Shown here piece by piece: positions 17,070 to 25,651 of a stretch of DNA of 64,000 bases. The DNA comes from Porphyromonas cangingivalis (GTDB lineage: Bacteria > Bacteroidota > Bacteroidia > Bacteroidales > Porphyromonadaceae), in contig NZ_LR134506.1 of the NCBI RefSeq assembly GCF_900638305.1, positions 868,001-932,000 on the forward strand, in the 5' to 3' direction. The notes beneath the pieces are model-generated. The model searched no databases. It was given only the letters and a program-made list of their open reading frames with translations, and was not told the DNA's origin. Every line of letters starts with the position of its first letter. Position 1 is the first letter of the stretch. The translations under genes and the position numbers were made by a program.

Positions 17070-18611
17070 TTATCTATGTGCGGGTCTCAAGAGATCATTG
17101 ACGGTCTTGACAGGCTCAAATGTAGATGCAGGCACTTCAACGAAGGCCGTACACCACTCGGACATGGCACCGTTCCACAGTCCGGGGAGTTCGAGAGCCT
17201 TGAGTTCCTTACCATCCTTGCTCTTATAGCTGATGAATCCTGTCTCTTCGTTGACAAACGCAGTGAGATTGAACTTCTTTCCCTTGTAGTCCCTCACACA
17301 GCAGACAAGATCCACGGGGTTGAAGTACTTTCCATTCTCGAATATCTCCCTCATCTGCGGATCATTCATGTTGATCTGAGTGCTCTCCAAGATCTGAAGC
17401 GAAGTCGTGCCATCATCGTTGCGGACAACATACGGTCCCCCTCCTGGTTCAGACTCATTGCGCACCATACCACAGACACGGATGGGACGGTTGAGTATCT
17501 TACGAAGGGGTTCGATGCATTCCGAAGCCACTCTCCCCTCCAGCGACGGAGTCTCTATGGCAAAGGCCGTCTGTAGGAAGTCTCTGATTTCGGGTATGGC
17601 CGCCACCTTACGTTTGTCATCGTTGAGGATACGCATATACTCGTAGACCTTATCTCTCAGATGGATGAGGTATCCTGCAAGTGCCTTCTTATAGATGATG
17701 GTTTCACTCTTGTATCTGTCGGGGACAACATTATCTATATTCTTGATGAAGATCACGTCCGCATCTATCTCATTGAGATTGCGGATGAGAGCACCGTGTC
17801 CTCCGGGGCGGAAGACAAGCGAACCATCCTTCTCTCTCAAAGGGATATTCTCCATATCCACTGCGATGGTATCCGTCTCAGGCTTTTGGATGCTGTAGGT
17901 CACATCATAATGCACCGAGAAGAAGTCCTCCCACTTGGGGATCTTCTTCATCAGCAAAGAGCGAAACGGATCGATGTGATCCGGAGAGATCGTAAAGTGC
18001 AGACGCACACGCCCCGACGTATTCTTGGCATACAAAGCTCCCTCAGCGAGATGCTCTTCCATGGGAGTTCGAGTACCTTCGGGATACGTGTGGAAAGGGA
18101 TGAGTGCCTTAGGCAAATGGCCATAGTTGAGCCCTTTGGACTCGATGAGATTTTCGATGATTGCCTTGTACTCCCCCTGCTGGTGGAGCTTCATCATCGT
18201 CTTCCAGTTGTTCACAAGACAGACGCGATTGAGCGTATCTCCGAAGGCAAAAGTCGAAAGATTGTCCAACAATTCTCGAACAGAAGGAGGAGCCGTATCA
18301 AGGTCACCCTCTTCATCTGCCAAGAATTTAAACAAGTCCTTGAACATCCTCGAAGCCGCACCCGAAGCCGGGACAAACTTCACGATCTCGGAGCTTGGTT
18401 CTTTGAGGACTCTGCTCCACTTATCGAGATAAGTATTCAGTTCCTCTTGGGACAAGGAAGTGATACCACAAGTATCATCCGCAGCCTTGATGATATCGAG
18501 AAAAGGGAAGCCCTTCTCAAACCTTCTGAGCTGTTTCTCCACGGTGGACTTGGATATATTTTTCGCCTTGATCTGCTCAAGATCTTCGGGTGTCAATTCA
18601 AATGCCTGCAT
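17070..18611 (-). CDS. DUF4301 family protein
   Basis: A 513-residue cytoplasmic protein of unknown function that I recognise as the DUF4301 family, common in Bacteroidales. After a charged helical N-terminus (about 1-85) comes KFVPASGAASRMFKDLFKFL, resembling the glycine-rich loop of nucleotidyltransferases (GxGSRM). Further conserved-looking parts are GLNYGHLPKALIPFHTYPEG and VFRPGGHGALIRNLNEIDAD, the latter also like an NTP-transferase metal site. A sugar-nucleotide or related nucleotidyltransferase role is therefore plausible but unproven. It is first in the probable operon with aminopeptidase P and the carbonic anhydrase. Confidence 0.75.
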   Translation of the reverse strand: MQAFELTPEDLEQIKAKNISKSTVEKQLRRFEKGFPFLDIIKAADDTCGITSLSQEELNTYLDKWSRVLKEPSSEIVKFVPASGAASRMFKDLFKFLADEEGDLDTAPPSVRELLDNLSTFAFGDTLNRVCLVNNWKTMMKLHQQGEYKAIIENLIESKGLNYGHLPKALIPFHTYPEGTRTPMEEHLAEGALYAKNTSGRVRLHFTISPDHIDPFRSLLMKKIPKWEDFFSVHYDVTYSIQKPETDTIAVDMENIPLREKDGSLVFRPGGHGALIRNLNEIDADVIFIKNIDNVVPDRYKSETIIYKKALAGYLIHLRDKVYEYMRILNDDKRKVAAIPEIRDFLQTAFAIETPSLEGRVASECIEPLRKILNRPIRVCGMVRNESEPGGGPYVVRNDDGTTSLQILESTQINMNDPQMREIFENGKYFNPVDLVCCVRDYKGKKFNLTAFVNEETGFISYKSKDGKELKALELPGLWNGAMSEWCTAFVEVPASTFEPVKTVNDLLRPAHR

Positions 18612-18661
18612 ATCGAGCTAATGTGTTTATCTTTTCGAACGAGACCGCATGTCTCTAATCA

Positions 18662-18669
18662 CAAATATA
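18662..18669 (-). promoter_or_regulatory. -7 element for the DUF4301 operon
   Basis: On the minus strand this reads TATATTTG, 50 nt before the DUF4301 start codon. No clear -33 match is seen. Confidence 0.5.
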
Positions 18670-18776
18670 TCACTTTTCGTCTGCATAGCCGTGAGAATTT
18701 CACTCAGATTTTAGGGAGGGAGCCCCCTTTTCCGAAAGAAGACACCGTGGCACACCGAAAAAAGATATAGGAAGCG

Positions 18777-18848
18777 AGAAAAAAGGTCGTAAGATTCGAT
18801 GACGAAAGTCTTACGAATCGATGAAACGAGTTTAACGACTTTTTTTGT
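18777..18848. repeat. Two tandem 22-nt repeats inside an outer hairpin
   Basis: Units 18788-18809 and 18810-18831 match at 15 of 22 positions and share TCGATGA. They are enclosed by GGTCGT (after an A-run) and ACGACT (before a T-run), so the whole could fold as a terminator-like hairpin. The position is odd because the flanking genes diverge. The remaining ~400-nt gap holds the DUF4301 promoter and a weak -7 match (TATCTTAG, 18910-18917) for the dehydrogenase. Confidence 0.5.
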
Positions 18849-19013
18849 ACCCCTTTTTGTCACACAAAGCTTCATCTTACTATCCAAGCCCCTCTATCCA
18901 TATTTTTCGTATCTTAGTACTCGTAATGGTGTGCAAGGTCACACCGACACAAAAGGATAGTAAAAACATCTCTCCATCCCACGATGAGGAGACCAATGCA
19001 CAGATAACTACGT

Positions 19014-20168
19014 ATGAAGAATTTTATTTTCACCAATCCCACAAAACTGATTTTCGGTAAAGACTCAATAGCTCGTATCACAAACTTCTTGCCAAAAGAC
19101 GCAATCATCCTCCTGACTTATGGTGGAGGCAGCATCATGAAAAATGGCATCTACGATCAGGTCATGGAGCAACTCAAGGGCTTCAAGGTCGTTCCTTTCG
19201 GAGGTATAGAGGCCAATCCGGACATTGCAACCCTCGAAAAAGCCATCGAACTGGGGCGTAAGGAAAAGATCAACTTTATCCTCGCTGTAGGAGGTGGCTC
19301 GGTCATCGATGGAAGTAAACTCATCGCCATAGCCATCCCTAGCACCACACCTGCATGGGACATCGTAAAGACCGGCAAGTTTGAGGGAGCAATCCCATTT
19401 GGTACAGTGCTCACAGTACCCGCGACAGGCTCGGAGATGAATTCGGGAGCCGTGATTTCGAACCGTGAGACAAAGGAGAAGTTCGGCTTCTACGGTACTT
19501 TCCCCCTCTTCTCAGTGATGGATCCGACCTATGCCTACACCCTATCAAAGCACCAGATATCCTGCGGTATAGCAGATGCGTTCATGCACGTCTGTGAGCA
19601 GTATCTCACCTACCCTGACCAGAGTGGCGTGATGGACAGAATGTCTGAGGGGATATTGCTCAATCTCATTGACATCTCAAAGTCTCAGGACAAGCTTGCA
19701 GAGCACGATTACGACACATTCTGCGAATATATGCTCTCAGCGACCATCGCTCTCAATGGTTTCCTCTCCATGGGTACGGCTCAGGACTGGTTGGCACACA
19801 TGATCGGACATGAGATCACAGCTCTTACGGGTATCACACATGGGGCTTCGCTCGCGATGGTGTACCCTTCGGTGCTTCGTGTGATGAGACCTCACAAGGA
19901 AGGAAAGATCCTACAATATGCCAAGAGAGTATGGGGTATAGAGGGTGACAACACCGATGAAATCGTGACAAAAGCAATCTCAAAAACCGAAGAGTTTTTC
20001 CGTTCGCTCGGGCTTGCGGCAAACATGGCCGAAGGCAAGGTGGATCAGAGTGTGGCGGACGAGATCATCCGACGTATGGAGGAAAGAGGTCACAAGTATG
20101 GCGAAGGCCGTATCGCCTCTGTCGAGGAGGTGAAAGTGATCCTCAAGGACTCATTGTCCCAAAAGTAA
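19014..20168 (+). CDS. Iron-containing alcohol dehydrogenase (YqhD/BdhA-like)
   Basis: A 384-residue group III alcohol dehydrogenase. The N-terminal dinucleotide domain has ILLTYGGGSIMKNG and AVGGGSVIDGSK. The C-terminal helical domain supplies the metal ligands: Asp and His in GIADAFMHVCEQYLT, then His in AHMIGHEITA and THGASLAMV. The GGGS loop without an acidic residue fits NADPH preference, as in YqhD and clostridial butanol dehydrogenases. It would reduce aldehydes in the cytosol, as a fermentative redox sink or for detoxification. It appears to be a single-gene unit; the next gene has its own -7 element. Confidence 0.9.
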   Translation: MKNFIFTNPTKLIFGKDSIARITNFLPKDAIILLTYGGGSIMKNGIYDQVMEQLKGFKVVPFGGIEANPDIATLEKAIELGRKEKINFILAVGGGSVIDGSKLIAIAIPSTTPAWDIVKTGKFEGAIPFGTVLTVPATGSEMNSGAVISNRETKEKFGFYGTFPLFSVMDPTYAYTLSKHQISCGIADAFMHVCEQYLTYPDQSGVMDRMSEGILLNLIDISKSQDKLAEHDYDTFCEYMLSATIALNGFLSMGTAQDWLAHMIGHEITALTGITHGASLAMVYPSVLRVMRPHKEGKILQYAKRVWGIEGDNTDEIVTKAISKTEEFFRSLGLAANMAEGKVDQSVADEIIRRMEERGHKYGEGRIASVEEVKVILKDSLSQK

Positions 20169-20186
20169 ATGACAACCGACCCTAAA

Positions 20187-20194
20187 TAACTTTG
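20187..20194 (+). promoter_or_regulatory. -7 element for the lipoprotein operon
   Basis: TAACTTTG, only 8 nt before the ATG at 20203. If used, the leader would be extremely short or absent; the next in-frame ATG is far inside the gene. Confidence 0.4.
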
Positions 20195-20202
20195 CGACAG
20201 AG

Positions 20203-21630
20203 ATGGCAAGGACTCAAACATATCCGGTACTCTTCAGAATTACGGTCTTGGCTCTTATCATCACGCTGTTTACCGTAGGGTGTGCATCCAAGGCCGACAG
20301 TGGAGAACTGATGATCGAAAAAGATCTCATAGATGCGATCCCCGTGAATGGTGGCACATACCGAGTATTGGTACGCTCCGGAGAGGTGTGGACCGCAACA
20401 GCTTCGGACTCTTGGTTCAGGACAGAGAAGAGCGACAGAGGGGTCACAAGGACTATCGTGACCATTGTCGTCGAGCCCAACATGACGACCAACGAACGTA
20501 GCGGACAACTTACGTTCACGACCGAAGCAGGTGCCTCGAAGGCCATCACTCTGAAGCAACGTTCAGGTGACATCGAGCCGGACATGATCGACTATCGCCT
20601 CCCGGTGATCTTCCACATCCTATACAGTGACCAGAGTAAGCAGGAAGATAAACCTTCAGGTGAGTACATCGCGACCCTCATGGAGAAAGTGAACAAGTAC
20701 TATCGTCCGGTGGGAGATCCGAGGTTCGGTGAACTACAAGAGGAGGATCGACTCAAGCTCCCAAGAGATGCAAGTGACACGAACCGTCCCAATATGGGAG
20801 TGGAGTTCGTCATGGCACAGAGTGCACCTGACGGCAAACCTCTCCCAATACCGGGGATCAACCGTATAAAAGTAGATGCTCCGGAGATCAAATATCAAGA
20901 CGTCTTGTATGACAAGAAGGGTGGGATATATCAAGGCATGGCTTGGGATCGTAGCAAGTACATCAATGTCTTTGTCTTCAGATTTAAACGAGAGACTCAG
21001 GGCGATGGCAATGCTCCGGTTGGAGAGGTGCATGGTGCTGCGTTCTTGCCCTCTCTCGTGAAGGGAAAGAACATCCCCGGTTTTTCAGACTACGATGCTC
21101 GTATCCTCGATGAGCTCAACCACTGCATCGTGATCAATACAGTGGCATTCCATAAAGAGGAAAACACTCAAAGGGAACTCTACAATCCGGCAGCGACATT
21201 GTCTCACGAGCTCGGGCACTACCTCGGGCTATATCATACATTCTCGGAGAATGAGCAACACAATGCTCTCCTCGATGATTGCGTCGATTCGGATCACTGT
21301 GACGACACCCCTTCGTACAACCGTAAGGCTTACGAAGTGAAGAGGCTGCAATATGGCAGCAAAGACAGGTTGACACCGCTACAGTTTGACGAACTGCTAC
21401 AACGCACGAGTTGTGCACAAAAGAGATATTATGCCACAAACATCATGGACTATGACATTTGCCATCAGGATGCTTTCACAGCCGACCAGCGCAAGCGTAT
21501 CCGCACGGCACTGTATTATAGCCCGTTGATCCCCGGTCCAAAGTTCTTCAGCAAGGAAGAGTTGCGCTCTGAGGGAGGAGAGATTGTTCATCCGCCGGTA
21601 GTTGTCTGTGGGCCACATCATAACCACTAA
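20203..21630 (+). CDS. Zinc metalloproteinase lipoprotein with BACON domain (metzincin)
   Basis: A 475-residue lipoprotein. The signal peptide ends in TLFTVGCASK, with lipidation at Cys. Residues about 45-125 form a BACON-type beta-sandwich (NGGTYRVLVRSGEVWTATAS through AGASKAITLKQR), often used for carbohydrate or mucin binding in Bacteroidetes. The protease domain has the extended zinc motif HELGHYLGLYH and the Met-turn NIMDYD, placing it among the metzincins near the pappalysin-like M43 group. I recognise it as the Bacteroidales 'zinc-dependent metalloproteinase lipoprotein' type. The tail ends VCGPHHNH. It should act on proteins at the cell surface. It begins a co-directional run with the GH51-like lipoprotein, the BadF-like protein, namZ and uvrB. 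Confidence 0.85.
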   Translation: MARTQTYPVLFRITVLALIITLFTVGCASKADSGELMIEKDLIDAIPVNGGTYRVLVRSGEVWTATASDSWFRTEKSDRGVTRTIVTIVVEPNMTTNERSGQLTFTTEAGASKAITLKQRSGDIEPDMIDYRLPVIFHILYSDQSKQEDKPSGEYIATLMEKVNKYYRPVGDPRFGELQEEDRLKLPRDASDTNRPNMGVEFVMAQSAPDGKPLPIPGINRIKVDAPEIKYQDVLYDKKGGIYQGMAWDRSKYINVFVFRFKRETQGDGNAPVGEVHGAAFLPSLVKGKNIPGFSDYDARILDELNHCIVINTVAFHKEENTQRELYNPAATLSHELGHYLGLYHTFSENEQHNALLDDCVDSDHCDDTPSYNRKAYEVKRLQYGSKDRLTPLQFDELLQRTSCAQKRYYATNIMDYDICHQDAFTADQRKRIRTALYYSPLIPGPKFFSKEELRSEGGEIVHPPVVVCGPHHNH

Positions 21631-21657
21631 ACAAGGAGAAAAAGGACTCTCTCTGAG

Positions 21658-23607
21658 ATGATCAGAAACAGGGGATACATATACTTTATGCTTGTCTTTG
21701 CGGTGCTTCTATCGGGATGCAAGCAGTCTGTCTCTACCGTCGGAACCATAGAGATAGATGCGGATAAACCTGTACTACATGAGGGTAAGCTACCTGTCGG
21801 GATCACTCTCGGGGGGCTGAGCAAGAGTGGAAAAGATCTCCTGAGTCCAAACATACTTATCAACAGTGGTTTCGAACTTGCACCAAGACTTGAAAACTGT
21901 AGGTATGACTTCTCAAGGCAGTTGCTCACTACGCCGAATGGCTATACGACATTTTATCCTGTGCCTGAGCTACTGTTTGGTTGGAAGTCAAGAGGTGGAT
22001 TTGTATCTCTTCAAAAGTCCGGCGAACAGTCCTCGGTCAATCAATACCATCTCAGTCTACAACCCGCGAGGGACTCTTTACAGAGAGTCGAGGTCATAAA
22101 TACCGCAGCCTTTTCGCTCTCGAGAGACAGTCAATATACTTTCAGAGCAAGGCTCAAGAGTTCGAGTGACTCTCTGTCCATAAGCGTTTGTCTTGCGGAC
22201 ACGGCTTGGATGCCGGTGTCTACACCTCAGCGTATCAATGCAGGTCAGATGTGGACTCCGGTATCTGTGACTTTAACGTCCGAAAAAGATGTTTCGCAAG
22301 CTCATCTTATGATAAAAGTCGAGGGGAGAGGCACCTCCTTTATAGATGACATCAGACTTGTGCCACAAGGTACAGAAGAGTCTCATGGATTGAGCGGAGA
22401 GCTATTGAGATTGATCAGAGAGTTTGACCCGGGCTTTATGAGATTTCCGGATGGACGGACGGCCAACGGCTTTTTCATCGACACCTACCCCGAGTGGACG
22501 AGATGGATGGAAACCGAAAGCAGACGTCCGATATGGACGCTGAATCAGCAAGAATACACAGGTGAGTTTGGGCTGAAAGACTTTTTGTCCTTGTCGAAAG
22601 AGTTACGAAAACCTCCTATTCTTATCTCGAACATAGGGATCACAGACAGAGGAGCTTCGCCAAGAGCTGAAAACATCAAACTGCTGGATGAGCGAGTAGC
22701 ATCACACATCGCTTTGGCTCAATACCTCCTCAACATCTACGACATCAGCAAAGACTCTGTCCACCTCTCACCTGCGATACAGCCGGGATATGACATGACC
22801 AGCTACGACTATTTCAGGCGTTTCAAAGTCATGAGCGAGAAGTTCAGAGACAATGAAATAGCGATTGACCTGATCAGTTCGGGAGATATTACGAGCTTTC
22901 AGAAGTTCAGCAATTATATTTTTGATGTCCCTTGTACCCCTATCTCCTCTCCTGAGCTGTCAGCCATCGTCCCCGACATCCACGATGACGAAGCTATGCT
23001 GCGCCAGCCAATCATGCTTGGAGAATGCCATTTCAGCGAGTCCGATAGCTCACTCTTCGTCCCCAAACTTATTCTTAGAGCAGCATTCTTGATCAATGCA
23101 GAAAATCAAGTGTCCCATCTCAGAGGTCTGACCGTCACCCCATTTCTTGCAGAGGTGAACGACGGAGCAAAGTATCCCCTCATCCATGTCGATGGAGGCA
23201 GATATACTCCGACTGCCCTCTACCACCTGATGAAAGCTTTCATTGCGATGCGAGGGACGACTCTGAGATCTCTAAACGAGCATACCCCTAAAGATCAAAG
23301 CCCTTGGTCTCCGCTCTATGCCTCTCTTACCTCAAGTGCAGACAATAAAGTCTTCTACCTCAAGGCGGTCAATACAACTCGTCACCCCCTTCCTTATAAA
23401 GTGCTATTCAAGGGGAAAGACTTTTCGCCTAACAAAGTCAGAAGCCTCCACTTTATTCCAAAAGGTAAAACCACAACCACGGAACTGAAGGATTTTGACC
23501 ATTATTCGACAGTCTCGGACGAAAGAAAGCTCGACACCTCCGACAAGGAGTGGCAATACACATTTAAGCCTTATGAAATAGTGTTCTTTGAGTTTACATC
23601 TCGTTAA
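21658..23607 (+). CDS. GH51-like (alpha-L-arabinofuranosidase-like) lipoprotein, probably lacking acid/base residue
   Basis: A 649-residue lipoprotein (lipobox VLLSGC). After a CBM4/9-like sandwich (about 60-235) comes a region resembling GH51 enzymes: DPGFMRFPDGRTANGFFIDT aligns with the RFPGG strand, EFGLKDFLSLSKEL with the next helix, and YDYFRRFKVMSEKFRDN with the helix before the catalytic strand. The C-terminal part is beta-rich. The GNE acid/base motif expected just before that helix is not found (HLSPAIQPGYDM instead), while LGECHF could hold the nucleophile Glu. Activity as a normal arabinofuranosidase is therefore doubtful. It is 27 nt after the metalloproteinase gene. The GH51 assignment is by pattern only. 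Confidence 0.6.
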   Translation: MIRNRGYIYFMLVFAVLLSGCKQSVSTVGTIEIDADKPVLHEGKLPVGITLGGLSKSGKDLLSPNILINSGFELAPRLENCRYDFSRQLLTTPNGYTTFYPVPELLFGWKSRGGFVSLQKSGEQSSVNQYHLSLQPARDSLQRVEVINTAAFSLSRDSQYTFRARLKSSSDSLSISVCLADTAWMPVSTPQRINAGQMWTPVSVTLTSEKDVSQAHLMIKVEGRGTSFIDDIRLVPQGTEESHGLSGELLRLIREFDPGFMRFPDGRTANGFFIDTYPEWTRWMETESRRPIWTLNQQEYTGEFGLKDFLSLSKELRKPPILISNIGITDRGASPRAENIKLLDERVASHIALAQYLLNIYDISKDSVHLSPAIQPGYDMTSYDYFRRFKVMSEKFRDNEIAIDLISSGDITSFQKFSNYIFDVPCTPISSPELSAIVPDIHDDEAMLRQPIMLGECHFSESDSSLFVPKLILRAAFLINAENQVSHLRGLTVTPFLAEVNDGAKYPLIHVDGGRYTPTALYHLMKAFIAMRGTTLRSLNEHTPKDQSPWSPLYASLTSSADNKVFYLKAVNTTRHPLPYKVLFKGKDFSPNKVRSLHFIPKGKTTTTELKDFDHYSTVSDERKLDTSDKEWQYTFKPYEIVFFEFTSR

Positions 23608-23621
23608 AAGCGTTCATCATA

Positions 23622-24449
23622 ATGGATATCATTGCGGTACAAGAAAGGGGGGAGACACTCTGGCACGTCGTCAGCAAGAGAAGAGTGCTCGAAGTGATAC
23701 CAACAGCCGTGTTGGATGCAAGATGTATGTCATCCATTGAGATATCCAAAATGATCTCTCTGCAACTCATCGACAAGCTACCACAGACATTGTGTTCGGT
23801 CACGATTTATGGGAAAGAGGATACGCCACGGAGCCGATATACTTTGGAAGAAGCATTACTCCAGCACTTTGACTGCTCGATAGAGATCAAGAAGTATCAT
23901 CAGTCCGTGGCAGAAGTCCTTTGTGGCGATCGTTCGGGCATCATCGCCACCATCGGAGAGACCTCTGACATGTGGAGGTTTGATGGTTCGAAGGTGACCG
24001 ACTACAATCCATCATTGGGCTATATCTTTGGAGACAAGGGGAGCAGTACGGTCTTGGGAAAGACACTCATATCCGCCCTACTGACTGAAAAGATATCAAC
24101 AGATGTGGTCAATGCGTTTTGTATGAGGTTCGGTATCGACATGGAGTGGTTACTTCATCAGGTACAGAACGATCAACTACCCAAAAAGTTCTTGTCCTCC
24201 CTGCTCCCGTTCATCAACGATCATAGAGAGGAAGCATCCATTAAAAAATTGATAAACAACACCTTGGAAGATTACCTCAGAATGGACATACTGCCTTACT
24301 CAAAAGGTGAAGAGGTACACTTCATCGGAGAGATGAGTGTTTTGTACGACAAACTTCTTTCCGATACGTGTCAAGGCTTGGGCATCCGAATGGGCAAGGT
24401 CTTGGCGTCTGTGACAGACACTCTATTATCAACACACATATCCCAATGA
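23622..24449 (+). CDS. BadF/BadG (N-acetylglucosamine kinase-like) family protein with degenerate active site
   Basis: A 275-residue protein of the acetate/sugar-kinase fold, collinear with the Bacteroidales BadF/BadG kinases that phosphorylate GlcNAc or MurNAc. The match is clear at LCGDRSGIIATIGETSDMWR, NPSLGYIFGDKGSSTVLGKT and PKKFLSSLLPFI. The functional motifs are gone. The phosphate-1 loop (DSGSTKTDW in active relatives) reads VQERGETLW, the catalytic Asp region reads KKYHQSVAEV, and the phosphate-2 GTGSN reads GETSD. It may be a pseudokinase or a sugar sensor. Its stop overlaps the namZ ATG (ATGA), so translation is coupled to an exo-muramidase whose product an active relative would phosphorylate. 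Confidence 0.75.
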   Translation: MDIIAVQERGETLWHVVSKRRVLEVIPTAVLDARCMSSIEISKMISLQLIDKLPQTLCSVTIYGKEDTPRSRYTLEEALLQHFDCSIEIKKYHQSVAEVLCGDRSGIIATIGETSDMWRFDGSKVTDYNPSLGYIFGDKGSSTVLGKTLISALLTEKISTDVVNAFCMRFGIDMEWLLHQVQNDQLPKKFLSSLLPFINDHREEASIKKLINNTLEDYLRMDILPYSKGEEVHFIGEMSVLYDKLLSDTCQGLGIRMGKVLASVTDTLLSTHISQ

Positions 24450-25651
24450 ATATCAAATACGTCCTCGCTATCCTCTTGCTGATAACGCTCCGGACATGGG
24501 AGACTTCGGCACAAGTCAAAGTCGGTGCCGAACGTATCGACGAGATACTCATCTTCACACATGGTAAGCGCATCGGCATAGCCACAAACCATACCGGGAT
24601 CCTCAATACCCCGGCTCAGACTCACATTATCGACACCCTTCTCAGTCGAGGGGTAAACATCACAGCACTTTTTGCACCGGAGCATGGACTTCGAGGCAAC
24701 CACGATGCAGGAGCAGTGATCAAGTCCGGCAAGGATGAAAGGACCGATATAGTCGTACATTCTCTGTACGGAACAAATAAACGCCCTACAAGACAACAAC
24801 TACAAACAGTCGACATGATGCTCTTCGATATGCAGGATGTCGGGGTAAGATTTTACACCTACATCAGCACGATGTATTACATCATGGATGCCTGTGCCGA
24901 GTATGGTGTACCTTTGCTCATCCTCGATCGTCCCAATCCTCACGATACTATCGATGGGGCGGTACGGAAAGATCGGAAGTACCGATCGTTCGTCAGTCTC
25001 CTCCCGATACCTGCCGTGCATGGACTTACCCTCGGAGAAGCAGCCATGATGATCAATGGTGAAAGGTGGTTGCCTCAGAAGCGCAAGGTCCCCCTCTATG
25101 TACTGACAGTCCAAGGATGGAAGCATGGTCAGCCCTACTCCCTCCCCATCCCGCCAAGTCCAAACCTCAAAAGTGACAAAGCCATAGCTCTATATCCCAC
25201 GATCTGCTATCTCGAAGCGTGCTCGTGGAGTGAGGGGAGAGGGACTCCCTTCCCTTTCGAACAAGTCGGCTATCCCGACAAACGTTGTGGCGCACACTCT
25301 TTCATCCCTACTCCTATGCCCGGAGCCTCCGAGCCAAAACACAAAGGAAAGAAATGCTATGGTCCGGTCATCAACAGCTACCGCAGCGGACAAGGCATAG
25401 ACTTAGACCTCCTGCTGTCTATCGCCAAAACCTCCAAAAGCTATGGCATCACCCTCATCTCGAAGCCCAAACTCTTTGATCTCCTCGCCGGCAATGGCTT
25501 ACTACGAAAGCAGATCAACTCAGGAACTTCAGTGAAAGAGATCCGAAGGAGCTGGCAAAAAGACATCGAAGAATATAAGGCCATGAGAGCCAAGTATCTC
25601 CTTTACGAAGATTATGACACTACCCCATCCGACTCATGCAATATAAGATAG
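24446..25651 (+). CDS. namZ: NamZ-type exo-beta-N-acetylmuramidase (DUF1343), secreted
   Basis: A 401-residue protein with signal peptide (MNIKYVLAILLLITLRTWE, cleavage after TSA) and a DUF1343 domain, the family of the NamZ glycosidases that remove terminal MurNAc from peptidoglycan fragments. Recognisable parts are IGIATNHTGI, ALFAPEHGLRGNHDAGA, SLYGTNKRPTRQQL, MLFDMQDVGVRFYTYIST and the LEACSWSEGRGTPFPFEQVG segment. It acts outside the cytoplasmic membrane in wall recycling or scavenging from other bacteria. The ATG at 24446 overlaps the preceding stop and directly precedes the signal peptide. Its last 16 nt overlap uvrB. Confidence 0.87.
   Translation: MNIKYVLAILLLITLRTWETSAQVKVGAERIDEILIFTHGKRIGIATNHTGILNTPAQTHIIDTLLSRGVNITALFAPEHGLRGNHDAGAVIKSGKDERTDIVVHSLYGTNKRPTRQQLQTVDMMLFDMQDVGVRFYTYISTMYYIMDACAEYGVPLLILDRPNPHDTIDGAVRKDRKYRSFVSLLPIPAVHGLTLGEAAMMINGERWLPQKRKVPLYVLTVQGWKHGQPYSLPIPPSPNLKSDKAIALYPTICYLEACSWSEGRGTPFPFEQVGYPDKRCGAHSFIPTPMPGASEPKHKGKKCYGPVINSYRSGQGIDLDLLLSIAKTSKSYGITLISKPKLFDLLAGNGLLRKQINSGTSVKEIRRSWQKDIEEYKAMRAKYLLYEDYDTTPSDSCNIR

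Noticed and set aside
17661-18770. Long plus-strand open frame of 369 codons opposite the DUF4301 gene
   Set aside because: It is a mirror of the coding bias of DUF4301, has no recognisable domains and no promoter or family resemblance.
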